A DNA stretch of 64,000 nucleotides, from positions 52,160,312 to 52,224,311 of the forward strand of contig NC_087066.1 of NCBI RefSeq assembly GCF_963678635.1, written 5' to 3'. The DNA is from Symsagittifera roscoffensis. Taxonomy: Eukaryota; Xenacoelomorpha; Acoela; Convolutidae. The notes beneath the pieces were generated by a model. That model made no database searches and was not told where the DNA came from. It saw only the letters and a list, made by a program, of their open reading frames with translations. Of this stretch, positions 32,188-42,205 are shown piece after piece. Each line of letters begins with the position of its first letter. Position 1 is the stretch's first letter. A program made the position numbers and the translations under genes.

Positions 32188-33989
32188 GCCGCCAACTTGG
32201 ATCACTACACCGATCAAATTCCCACCCAACCAATCTTACCTCCCCAATCCCAATAATACCACTTTTTGCTTTTCCGCCACCCGATTTTCCATCTAGTAAT
32301 GTAACATCAGGCATGAATTCCGATACTAATTCACACATCTCAGTTTTATATTCCATCTCACAACTCAATAACCCGAATATTGAAACCCCCGATGAATTTG
32401 CCGACTCAGAACCATCCCCATCCAATAATTTTCATAACTCTTCTAATTTTTCTCAACCCCCTTTTCAACCCATATTATCCAATAACCCTGACCCAATCAC
32501 CCCCACACCCTCTTATGCTTCCCAAGTTACCCCAACCTACTCCTCATACCATTCTGACCAATCATCTCATTCTCCAGACACCCCCCGAATCTCCCCAGAG
32601 CTAGATAATTTTATTACCCTTCAACAACAACCCTACCACCTTAATACCCCAACCATAAACCAAATCTCCTCCACAATAAATTCATCCAACCCCCCTACCC
32701 CTACACCCTCTTCAAATTATACTGAATCATTAGCACCATCATCCACATCAACTGAATCTTCACTCAACACTAATAGAGCTTACCGCACTTTTAAAAGAAA
32801 GTTCCCCAACCATCCTTTCCCAGCAAAACCAGGAACAGCCCGTGAATACATCAACCACCCCAAGCATACTAACACAAAAGAATTTTTAGCCATCACCTTA
32901 CCCTCATTCCCACAATACACCTTAAACACCCCCCACGACACTAACGAAACACGCAACTTCGTAGATGAATACGTTTTAATGCCCACTCTCTCTTGGACCT
33001 CATATTATCATTTTACTAACCCTCTTTGCTTACCTTTATCTAACACTCACATCGATATAGAGCGAAATACGGACATGCTATATCGACTCACTACACCACT
33101 AACCGCTAGACAATTTACTTACGTTGGATATAAAAAATCACTAAAAACACACACTGCACCTAGAGCTAACGAATATACACTCGAATACTATGATCACAAC
33201 ATCATCAGAGCTAACCAAGATCAATTCTTAGACGACGATCGCTTCGCTAATCCACAAATTACTGAGAAATTTTTCATCAAGACACCATATATATTTACAC
33301 TAAACATCTTCGACCGAAAGTTTGATCACATTATTTCAGAAGCACTAACAGACACACAAGCATACGAAAGTTTTAAAGAACGCTTCCAAATATTTTCACT
33401 AACCTTTCATTTCCTTGCACCACACGAAAGAGATTTACACTGCTCACACGATATTATGTTGCGCACTAAACAAACCCACACATATAGTTATTATCGCTTC
33501 ATCCAAAATCACTTTGACCTACACACACCCTCTAGACAACCACACCATCGTTTTCAATTCATTAATTCCAAATACACTTCACCATTTTTCCTAAATTTCA
33601 CATATTGTATTAAAGACACTAACCTCCATGGTATTCTTCGTAATTATGACCCCATAACCCAAATGTACATCTTCTGTCCCATCACCAAGACCTTCAACGC
33701 CGAAGAATCCCGACCCTTCCTTATCCCGCACGAGTTTGTACAACCTATAGAAATCCCAATTTTAGAATTCATCCACAACACTAAATTCAATCACAAATTA
33801 TATAATCTAATCCAAAACACACCTTATGAGTTTGCAGTTGGCACTGAAGAACTAACCACTATTAAGGCACTTCAATTGCTTTGGCCACTGCTTCAGACTA
33901 AAAATATCATCCGCATCTTAGCTAAACTACTAACAACTTCAGAACTAATTCACGACATCTTCCCCCACGGTTTTTTCCCCGACGACTAA
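32184..33989 (+). CDS. 601-aa protein of unknown family after env
   Basis: It starts in an ATGA overlap with env. Residues 1-200 are disordered and P/S/T/N-rich. Residues about 205-601 look globular, with many aromatic residues and histidines (HFDLHTPSRQPHHRF near 440) and charged helices, and no transmembrane segment. No catalytic motif or known domain is recognised. The two-part build (disordered P/S/T head plus folded tail) is shared with the methionine-less ORF upstream. Codon use is C-richer than in pol, suggesting different history. It could be a matrix, accessory or regulatory protein, or a captured gene. A consensus splice donor starts 3 nt after the stop. Confidence 0.8.
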   Translation: MSRQLGSLHRSNSHPTNLTSPIPIIPLFAFPPPDFPSSNVTSGMNSDTNSHISVLYSISQLNNPNIETPDEFADSEPSPSNNFHNSSNFSQPPFQPILSNNPDPITPTPSYASQVTPTYSSYHSDQSSHSPDTPRISPELDNFITLQQQPYHLNTPTINQISSTINSSNPPTPTPSSNYTESLAPSSTSTESSLNTNRAYRTFKRKFPNHPFPAKPGTAREYINHPKHTNTKEFLAITLPSFPQYTLNTPHDTNETRNFVDEYVLMPTLSWTSYYHFTNPLCLPLSNTHIDIERNTDMLYRLTTPLTARQFTYVGYKKSLKTHTAPRANEYTLEYYDHNIIRANQDQFLDDDRFANPQITEKFFIKTPYIFTLNIFDRKFDHIISEALTDTQAYESFKERFQIFSLTFHFLAPHERDLHCSHDIMLRTKQTHTYSYYRFIQNHFDLHTPSRQPHHRFQFINSKYTSPFFLNFTYCIKDTNLHGILRNYDPITQMYIFCPITKTFNAEESRPFLIPHEFVQPIEIPILEFIHNTKFNHKLYNLIQNTPYEFAVGTEELTTIKALQLLWPLLQTKNIIRILAKLLTTSELIHDIFPHGFFPDD

Positions 33990-33992
33990 CAG

Positions 33993-34071
33993 GTAAGTAT
34001 GAATTAAATGAATATAACTAACTAATTGAAATATTAAAAAACTCACCATACTTTATCCATGTTTTCCTTAG
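33993..34071 (+). other. Putative 79-nt intron in the 3' UTR
   Basis: The donor CAG/GTAAGT (junction 33,992/33,993) matches the animal consensus fully. ACTAAC-type branch words lie at about 34,017-34,022. The acceptor GTTTTCCTTAG ends at 34,071. The intron lies right after the TAA of the 601-aa ORF, so splicing would not change a known protein. It stays in the genomic copy, so the reverse-transcribed RNA was not spliced here. Confidence 0.6.
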
Positions 34072-34202
34072 ATTTTTAGCCTTCATCCGACGATCACCTA
34101 CAAAAACCACAAAAAACAAATAAAGATCGCAAATTTCATCAAACAGACTTCAACAATTCTATTAATCTCTTACACTTATAAATTTATAAATTTAATACCA
34201 AT

Positions 34203-34345
34203 GTAGTAAATTCATTTCTAAAATTTTCCCCACAAGCAGTAAATTTAATTATGATGAAAATTTGTAACTTAAAATTCCCCCATAACTAGCAGTAAATTTC
34301 CAAATTCTATGCAGTAAATTAATAAAATGCAATTGCAGTACTAAC
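34203..34345 (+). repeat. Dispersed motif GCAGTAAATT, five copies
   Basis: GTAGTAAATT at 34,203, GCAGTAAATT at about 34,236, 34,289 and 34,311, and GCAGTACTAA at about 34,335, spaced about 22-55 nt. The linkers are unrelated, so the motif rather than a tandem unit is preserved. It may bind a protein on RNA or DNA. Confidence 0.5.
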
Positions 34346-34840
34346 CTTTTGATATTTTCATTCATTCGCACAGAAATTCTATCCACACTCGCACAGCTCG
34401 CCCACGAAGAATTGTTTAAAATAATGAATTTCAGTTTCAAGTTTTCACACTCAACAACTCTAACATATAATAACATGTTTCAAACTTTCCTTTAACCCGG
34501 TTGGAAAGGAATCATATACTAAACAAAACTAACCAACGCAGCTTACTAAATACCACAAATCATAGAATAACAGCATGACTAAGAAAAGGAAACCAACGGT
34601 ACCCAAACCGGATTAACCCAGTTTAAAACTGGATAATTTATTCTTTTGAAGACTATTATAAAGTCTAAGAAAGAAATAATAAAACACAAAAAAGTCAAAA
34701 GACAAACCCATACCACGAACAATTTGCTTTTTGGAAAAAGGACATAACCAACAAGACATAAGAAAAACCACAACAAACCCAACATAAAACGTTGTCACAT
34801 AACAGGACCCCTCACAAAAACCGCATGAAATCATACTCCC

Positions 34841-34970
34841 ACTCCTGGCCTAACCCACCAGGAAGGACGTCCTGAGCATGCTCTATAGCCGGCCTAACCC
34901 ACCGCGCTACATCCACGCTTTGTGACCACACCACTATTTTTAATAAGAGCTACTCAAGTGTGAGTAACTC
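34841..34970. other. GC-richer patch: repeated GGCCTAACCCACC, twin palindromes and a hairpin
   Basis: GGCCTAACCCACC occurs at 34,847-34,859 and 34,891-34,903. Between them stand two adjacent perfect 10-bp palindromes, AGGACGTCCT (34,864-34,873) and GAGCATGCTC (34,874-34,883). A hairpin GAG-TACTCA/TGAGTA-CTC follows at 34,947-34,970. On the minus strand TAGCGCGGTGGGTTAGG resembles a tRNA A-box, so part of this may descend from a tRNA or SINE. No good B-box is seen. Confidence 0.5.
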
Positions 34971-35583
34971 TTCAAAATAACCGAACTAAAACAAAAAGCT
35001 TTTGTGAAAACAACTAACTAAAATCATAATTAAAAAATATTAAACTAATAAATGTTTTATAAAATGTAAATTACATTATGCAATACATAGATCAGAATAC
35101 AACACCAAGGACGAACATCTAAAGACAAAACGACCCCACTACACTCGAGAGAGAATGACCAACCACAATCGATATGCCACTCACAATCACAACTCAAAGG
35201 ATTTAGAGTACGACTTGACTTCGCAGAAAAGGACTTCATTGAACTAGACCAATGACCACCTCGATGTTCAAGTATACGTACAGATCCGAGTAACCAGGCA
35301 TCCCCTCCACGCACAATCTCCACGCCATTCCCAAACTAGACCAGACACAAAAGAAGTTCTCCACGCAGAACAGAAAAACCTGACATAGCCAACCATTCTG
35401 AAATCAGATTTGAGTTTGTTGCGAAGACTTAGTCGTTGTCACTAGAAGACACAACGTCTTATGTCTCTAACTCCAGCTTCCTGGAACTTCTTTAACAAAA
35501 AGGAAACAGAAGAAATAAGATGTTCGCCAAACACCAACTTCCATCATCCATCCTTCGAATTGCAGAAGAACTATTCTAAAAAA

Positions 35584-35603
35584 CTCTGTAAAACCCGGAT
35601 GGG
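35584..35603 (+). promoter_or_regulatory. Weak polypurine-tract candidate
   Basis: The bases before the 3' LTR end in CCCGGATGGG. The only purine-rich part adjoining the LTR is GGATGGG, interrupted by one T. Plus-strand priming must occur close to this point, but the tract is short and atypical. A longer A/G-rich stretch lies at about 35,500-35,523. Confidence 0.3.
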
Positions 35604-36013
35604 TGGAACCTGATCTAAACTACATTTTATGATTGGATAATTTAGATATTTTACCAATGTAAAGTATTTAATATTAACCAATCATGATCCATCTAACTAA
35701 CAACCCACTTATTTGTAAGTGCTGAAGTTACTTGTAATTTCAGCACCAGAGAGATTTGAATTTAACTTAGAAATTAGTTGGACTCTCCCGAGCACTTCAG
35801 TAACCGCAATAAACCAGTATACCCTAGATCTATTGAGCCTAGCAGAGACTAGTTAAACAACCTGAGTCTAGATAGTATAAGAGTAAGATTAGGATCGGTA
35901 TTAGACTAAGAAGTTGCACGAATCTATCCGGCCGAAAATAAGATAGCGTGACGAGCAGACGGTGTACCCTATCCGAAATTACTCTATGAGTTAACCAACT
36001 CGGTCCTAACTCA
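35604..36013 (+). repeat. 3' LTR
   Basis: 410 bp, identical to the 5' LTR except T at 35,867. It starts TGGAACC and ends CTCA, followed by TTTG. Confidence 0.95.
35808..35813 (+). terminator. AATAAA polyadenylation signal in the LTR
   Basis: AATAAA lies 9 nt downstream of the presumed start of transcription, i.e. inside the R region, so it is present at both ends of the transcript but needed only in the 3' copy. Position relative to the initiator is consistent with an LTR signal. Confidence 0.5.
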
Positions 36014-36017
36014 TTTG
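36014..36017 (+). repeat. Target-site duplication, right
   Basis: TTTG directly after the CA end of the 3' LTR, identical to the four bases before the 5' LTR. Confidence 0.85.
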
Positions 36018-37189
36018 AGCCGCGCAGACTAAAATTGCTGCATACAGTTTAGTTGAAACTACAAAATACTTTACATAAATAATCCCATTTTGGGAAAATT
36101 CCCAGTTTTCATTTTTCAAACCCATCAGAAAAACTGATCGATGTAAAACCATGTTTTAAAGGGACCAAGCAGTTTAGAAGGGAGGATGTTTACTGGGGCT
36201 CTAAGTTGAAATTATCAGCCAATGAGAATCAAGCACTCTACAGCAAATTTATTCCAAATTAAAATCTGGGATAGATGGTCTTAACTTACTATATCGCGGG
36301 GATGGGGGGGGGGGGGGGATGTTATTTTGATCTTTGAATCTAGATTTCTGATTTTTGTTTCAGATGCTAAGATTGGTCGCCATTTTTGTTTTTTTTTGTC
36401 TAGACTCCGTTTTTCTCCCCATTTTCCGAGTTTTCATATTTGCAGCCTAAGGCAGTTTTGTAGTTAACTTACTCGTATTTTTTTTGCTCCAGAATTTCAC
36501 CAAAAACTTTTACTCATTAATAAGTAGAAAATTAGTAAAGTATGCCCCAGTAAAACAGTGATCTACAGTCACTTGAAGAAGAGGTACTCAACGCAAATTA
36601 ATTTTTTCTGCAGATCGCTTGAACTTTCAGCAAAGATCTAAGTTTTTTCTGCGGTGACAATAAAACAATTTAGGCGAATTCTTTTCAAATGCTATTTTCA
36701 AGACAACAGTTTTTGGAGCAGCTTTTTAGAGCGAACAAAAATATGTGATAAGCAAAATTTCATAAATTCAATTGCGCTGCAGAAACTTGGCGTATTAGTT
36801 GACCTTAAATTTTTTTTCAGATTGGGTTTCTGCACAAACGTATCTTTTTTTCTTTCTCATCTAAACGCATTTTAAGTGATTGTTTCTGGGTGTTTTTTGC
36901 CGCCTAGGCGTAGCAGCAAGAATGGTAGAAGAAGGGGGATATAGTTTACCTTGAAATCCCAAATTAAAAATGATGGTGGCAAGTTTTTTTTCGAAAGACA
37001 GAAAAACTATCTGCAAACACTCAATAATAACTTCCACTATTCATCTGTATGAACAAAAGGTCACATTGATTGTTTCCGAGAAACCCAATTGTGGTAGTTA
37101 TTATTCTGATTTTAAACAAAAACTGCGAAAAATTTCTTCAAAACGAGTTTGCGCTTTGACTTTAAATTAATCAAAGAGTAGCTTTGAAA
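36018..37189. other. Gene-free stretch with a dispersed repeat and G-tract
   Basis: The part at about 36,170-36,245 is, on the minus strand, related to 62,085-62,155 (words GATTCTGATTGGCTGA, CAACTTAGA, TAACATCCTCCC). A run of 15 G lies at about 36,306-36,320. No coding frame of note. Confidence 0.5.
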
Positions 37190-37750
37190 CATGAATTCTG
37201 AAGACTGCTAATATCACGGCAAAGCCCTCATTGTTACTACTGAAGTGTTTAAAAAATTCGTTCAAATAATTAAAAAATAAACCGACTGCCCTGAATATTC
37301 CGACTATCCCATAATACCTATGTAGTATTGTTTGTTTAAAAAAGTTTAAAAAAACTTTTTGATAAACTTTCTCCAAACGCCATTATAATCAAGCTGATTT
37401 ATTTTGCATATCACAAGAGTTTAAAAAAGCCAAGTAGCAAGCTTGAATTCAATTTTGGACAATAATTCAACAGATTGATCCACTGCTTACGCGGTAATAT
37501 CACGAACTGTAATGCGCGTTTATTATGCAAGAATGGCCAAGTTAGCACTTTTTAATTCACTTTAACTTTTTGAAAAACGATCACAGGTGGAATATTTTTT
37601 AAAATTTGAGTCCACACAATCCAAAAACTTTGTGAACAAAAAAAATCCGTCAAATATTGTTAGTTAAGAAGTCGAAGCTTGTCTGGAGAAAAAAGACTCA
37701 CCAAGCACAAATACTAGGTCAATTTCTTCCAAAATATCCGGAACAACAAG
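37190..37750. repeat. Foldback family, copy F (diverged)
   Basis: The conserved order of the family's left arm is visible: GAAGACTGCTAATATCACGGCAAAGCCCT (end region), then GCTTACGCGGTAATA, GCGCGTTTATTATG, AATGGCCAAGTTAGCA, CTTTAACTTTTTGAAAAACGATC and ACCAAGCACAAATA. It is more diverged than copy B and lies just outside the 11.6-kb TIR element. Confidence 0.65.
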
Positions 37751-37858
37751 ATAGCTGTGAGAATATTACAAGACAAAAAGTATGTGGACTTGTATCTTCT
37801 CGGTTAGTTTACTATAAAATTCTTGTGTGTGTGGAATGGTTTTTTAATAGCAAGTAAT

Positions 37859-39750
37859 AGTAGTGTATGTCGGGTAGAATTCGGGTGGAGGGATGGGGCG
37901 GTGCTAACCCCCATGTATTAAGTTAGGCTTTAGATTATGCAGTCAGATCCCTATGTATTAAGATAGGGTATAGAATTCTCATGCATTAAGATAGGTAATA
38001 GGTTTCAGAGTTTTGGATGATAAGATTGTAGATTTCCAGTAAAAAATTTATTTTTCAAAAAACTTTTTGATTCGCGATGCTGCTGATGAAGCAATGCTTA
38101 AGATTCCAATGGGAAATGTTAAAAACCCATGTTTTAAGATAGGGAACAGATTTCTCAATGTCTTATAATAGGCTTCGAATGGTAAGTTTCAGATGGTAAA
38201 CTTCTTGTGCAAAAATCTCATGTTTTTGAAACATTTTTTGGAAATCTCAACTTTGAATTGTTGTTTATTTAATCGTTAAAAACCAATGCTAAATTTTGTG
38301 AAAAGTGTGAAAACTCCATTTGCTGAATAGTTGGTATGATGTTAAGACCAGACACAAAACTTTGGTTAAAAATATGAGTTATTTCTTCATTTTTCCTCAG
38401 AAATGGAAAAAAAACGACACGCTTTGATCTAATTTAAGCTAAGAAGTGTGTTATATGTTGTTGTGAATAACAGAAACAATGCTCAGACCAGCTCAATTTC
38501 TGCCAAAGCTTCCAAATTCTCGGAAAAATTGTAAAATTTACCCTAAATTTTGAACAAAAGAAGTGAAGTGTTTCATATTAGACTCAGCATCTATCAAACT
38601 TTCACCACTTTACACTTTTTAAAGTCTTTTTGTCCAGCTAAAAATTATTTCTGTGGAAAAACCTAAATTCAAATGATCAATGATTGTAATCATCATTAAC
38701 TTTCCTGAGCCAGGTTTATGATCCAACTCTTCCTCGGGTTTTTCTGAATGATCAACCCAAATTTATACAACAAAACAATTTCTGGGAAGTTTTTCACGTT
38801 AATTATACTAAATTTCAGATCATTGATGTTAAATAATTTTTTAATGCTAAAAGCACTTAGAAAATGGTTGAAAAATTTTAAAAGTGTATTAGAATGTGGA
38901 AAAAGTGAAACCAAATTTTCTTCTTAGCTGATCACTCTCTCTTTTTGCTTCTATATCATAATTTATCATGAACTTATCATATATATTTTGTTTCTCAAGG
39001 TTGTTCCTGGTTTCTGCTTCACATAGTTTTTTGCTCTTGCTTTCACTTTTGCTGGAAATTTTGTCAGAAATTGAGATTTTAGGTAGAAATTAGTGTTACT
39101 TGAAAGAACAATTTGCTCGCAGAGTTAAAATGCAAACTGCAATCGTCTATATATTGTAGTGATTACCTATCATTTTTCGCCCAAACAATGTTAAAACTTG
39201 GATTCAACTGAGAAAAAATTGAACCCTTTAAAGTACTTAAAAGGAAATTCAAAAGCACTGGTAAAAATCAGAAGGTTGAAGTGTATTTTTACAAAATGTT
39301 CTAAGCTATAAGGAAAACCGCTCATTTTTATCTGAAAATTTTCGATAATTTTTTGTGCAATAAAAGTTTTTGTTATTCCCTGAAAAACAAGTAGAAATAC
39401 AAGCTTCCAAAAGACCACACAAAATATGACTCACAAACAAAATATAGATTTAGACTGCATCAAATGATCATTTTTTTTACTAAAGCGAACTTCATAAAGC
39501 AAGTTCATTGAGCAGTTCCAGTTCTAACTGAAACCAAAATGAAGCTAAGCGGAACAAAAATAAGAATTTCACGTTATGTCTATTTGGTTCGCTTCATAAT
39601 AAACATCTTATCATTTGAGGTACTATGCATCTAGTTGGGCGCAAAATTATTTTTTTGTGTAAAAAAAACCAGCACAACACCATCAATTTCTCTAAAAATT
39701 ATTAACAATAAACTTATAGGATTTCTAATCAGAACTAAATCTATATAGAT
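37859..39750. repeat. Left terminal inverted repeat (with internal insertion)
   Basis: It aligns by eye with the complement of 47,740-49,471. Relative to the right arm it carries an extra ~300 bp (about 37,890-38,190), made of degenerate 30-40 bp units CATGTATTAAGATAGGGTA. Similarity fades between about 39,600 and 39,750 (last shared word near TATAGATCT). Confidence 0.65.
37909..38160. repeat. Degenerate tandem repeat CATGTATTAAGATAGGG
   Basis: Units start at about 37,911, 37,951, 37,980 and 38,128 with the form (C)CATGTATTAAGATAGGGTATAG, the last after a longer gap. The array is present only in the left terminal repeat, so it arose after the two arms separated. Confidence 0.6.
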
Positions 39751-41880
39751 CTTCAAAGTTATGTATATAGATGCTTCATCTATTGTCTTCCATATGAGCT
39801 GTTTTGGCTTGATTTCAACAAAACATACAAATAGTTTAGTGGAAAATTCTATCAATTATCTGAACTTTTTTCTCAGAACTGTATTTACTTCAAATGAAAA
39901 TATTCATAAAACGACTGAATGTTTTTATATTAATACTTAATTAACCACACTACATCAAATTATCCGATATATTACGCATAATTACGAAAACTTTAACTGT
40001 GTATGCTGGACTTTTTTCATAAATATTTTTTATAACCTTAGTTGAAGCAAAATGATCTCAAAACTCCGAAAGAAATATTATGAATTTTTATTCTGTTATG
40101 TCAAAATTTTTTCAAGATAAGTCTTTCTTGGTTTCTGCTTGATCTGTCTTTTTCAGATTGATTCCAATTTGAGCATAAATTTTTTGTCGTAAATCTGTAT
40201 CATTTCAACGATCTTTAATAATCCAAGTCAAAGTCGACACCAGAAACTTTATTTGCGAAGAACATTCAGACTGAAAAATCCGGACCAGATATTTGTATGA
40301 TCTTGTTTTAACAGACGCTAGCGAAATTCCAGTGCAGTCTTTATCCAAGTTTTTATCTTTTCTATGTCACAGAGAGAAATTCATGATTTTCGATTCAGTC
40401 GCTACAATTTAGCTGCTTGAAAACGCGCTACTCCATGAACTCATTCAAGGGCACTAAACTGAAAAGTTTTTTAGGAAAACTATAACCTGGCAAATCGAAT
40501 CAATTAGTCGATGTTTTATAATTATCCAGAACTTTGCTTACAAATTTTTAACAAACAGTATCCACTTAATAGCTCAGATTATGTACTCTTACTGCATTTT
40601 TAAAACAACAGACTTCCCGTACGCTTGCTACCAAGGCGTTTATTACTGTAATTTAAAGCTTTTTGAAGTGATTTCTCTTCAGAATTTCTTGATAAATTGA
40701 ATCCAATTGTTGCTTAAATTGGTTTTGTCATCATTCAAAATTTCGCGCAGAAGCCTTGAAGAACCTCTAAAATTTGTTACTAAAGTATTTCATTTTAATC
40801 AAATTTTTATAGATTTCTTGATTTTTTCCAGCTAAAAATTTTCAGTAAAAATATAATTTTCTTTGGATATTTCTCCCATGTTTACTGTTTTAAATTTTTT
40901 TTTAAACTTATTTCTTCGTTGAGTATGTTTGGGGCTGCTAAGCGTGTTTTCCATCACCTTGAGTAAAACTACTTTGGCAAGATGAAAGCTTCGTCGTTAA
41001 AAGAATATTTAGTTCCTCGCTGCCATAAATATGAAAGTTACATTTGAACACTTCAAGTTTTAAGATGTTTAGAGTTATTTTTGAGTGTGTAACATCTGCC
41101 ACACTCAGGACATAAATCGCTTTCGTTTCTTTTCAGGGACGCTATCTCAAAAATTCAGGAAAGAAATTGAGAACAAATGGGAGATTTAGAAACTCCCAAA
41201 TTTCCTAGAAGAATTACACTAATTTTTAAAAACTCAAAAATGAATAAAAGCAAAGAAAAAACAGATTTGCAAATTAAATAACCATTTTTTTTATAACGTG
41301 AAAGAATAGCTTGTTGAAATGTTGGACCTCTCCGTATCAGGATGGACCTCTACTTCAAGGAATTTCGAAAAAAAAATTGTTAAGCAATGAGAATCGAGCT
41401 TTACTTATCGGAAAATTTTCAGAGGTTTTTATCAACCAACCTGAATCTAGCTTTATTCTTCGTAGACTTTTCAAAAAATTTGATTTCAGCTAATCAGAAT
41501 CAAGTATTCCTTCAGTAACATCGTTTGTTCGAGATCAACCAAACAGAGTCCGGAATTTTCTAAAATTGACTTCCTAATCATTTTTAAATACTTTTTTGAC
41601 CTTATTTGAAAAATGTCTATCAAAAACGTTTGAATTTCCTTGAGTTACTTCACAAGAAAAAATTCCAACTGGTTTTCTTATTGATAAAAAAAAACATTGA
41701 CACATACTTTTATTATAATTTGCCCGACGTTTATATTGTACAAATCGAATTATCCGACAAAATAAGTAGCGACTTTCAAAAATAAAAAGCGTACTTTTGA
41801 AGAAAACATTGAGGATCAAAGCTTCAGGCTTACGGCTGAACTACACCTGAAGGAAAAACATTCTCGTAAATTTGAAATTA
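39751..41880. other. Interior of the 11.6-kb element, left part
   Basis: AT-rich text without a frame over about 80 codons. The word TTTAGTTCCTCGCTGCC at about 41,010 recurs near 58,295 and 54,195, so dispersed repeat fragments are present. I see no conserved domain. Confidence 0.45.
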
Positions 41881-41953
41881 GTCAAAAGTCTAAGACAATT
41901 TATCAAGACTCTTTCCCGAGAGACTCCCCTAGAGAATATGGGCATCCCCTAAC
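41880..41953 (+). pseudogene. Short coding remnant 1
   Basis: One frame reads as ordinary protein for about 24 codons (..SLRQFIKTLSRETPLENMGIP, cut here at 21 residues or fewer by stops around it) and ends in TAA. Base composition is higher in GC than neighbouring DNA. No AUG, no family. Probably the tail of an exon or gene carried by the element. Confidence 0.3.
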
Positions 41954-42205
41954 CTAATCTCATTTTCGTGAAAACTTGCCAGCTTAGCATTATTCCTTCA
42001 GTTCCTTGAAGATTTTCAAAGTTCTAAGTCCTGCATGATCAGGTTTGGAAAAAAAATTTCAGAGATTGGCTTTGAAATGTTCATGAACATTGAGCAATGT
42101 TCTAAGATTTGCATCAAAATCAAAGCACATGACTACCTATTCAAAAATCAGCATATTCTCATTTACTTTATACAAAAAATTCAAATGAATTAACGAGAGA
42201 ATTGA

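Larger units (their letters stand above)
34072..35603 (+). other. 3' non-coding region of the element
   Basis: 1.5 kb without a convincing frame on either strand. Contents: AATAAA at 34,119-34,124 (possible early poly(A) signal), dispersed GCAGTAAATT motifs, a GC-richer palindrome-rich patch, and stem-loops such as CGTTGT/ACAACG at 35,434-35,456 and GTTCT/AGAAC at 35,357-35,371. A 15-bp palindrome CCAGTTTAAAACTGG lies at 34,618-34,632. It may hold cis-acting RNA signals. Confidence 0.6.
17093..36013 (+). mobile_element. Giant env-bearing Ty3/Gypsy-type LTR retroelement, 18.9 kb
   Basis: The unit is bounded by 410-bp direct LTRs that start TG, end CA and differ at one base (A at 17,356, T at 35,867), flanked by TTTG. 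A tRNA primer site follows the 5' LTR. Gene order on the + strand: leader ORF, basic 155-aa ORF, gag, zinc knuckle plus protease start, pol (RT, RNase H, integrase after RNase H, the Gypsy/retrovirus order), a cluster of small ORFs, a methionine-less ORF, an env-like gene, and a novel 601-aa ORF. The near-identical LTRs and long open frames point to a very recent insertion. The coding strand is strikingly A-rich and G-poor, unlike the A/T-balanced flanks. The length is about twice that of most animal Gypsy elements. Only the frame changes at about 21,160 and 23,060 interrupt the gag-pol reading frame. Confidence 0.95.
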
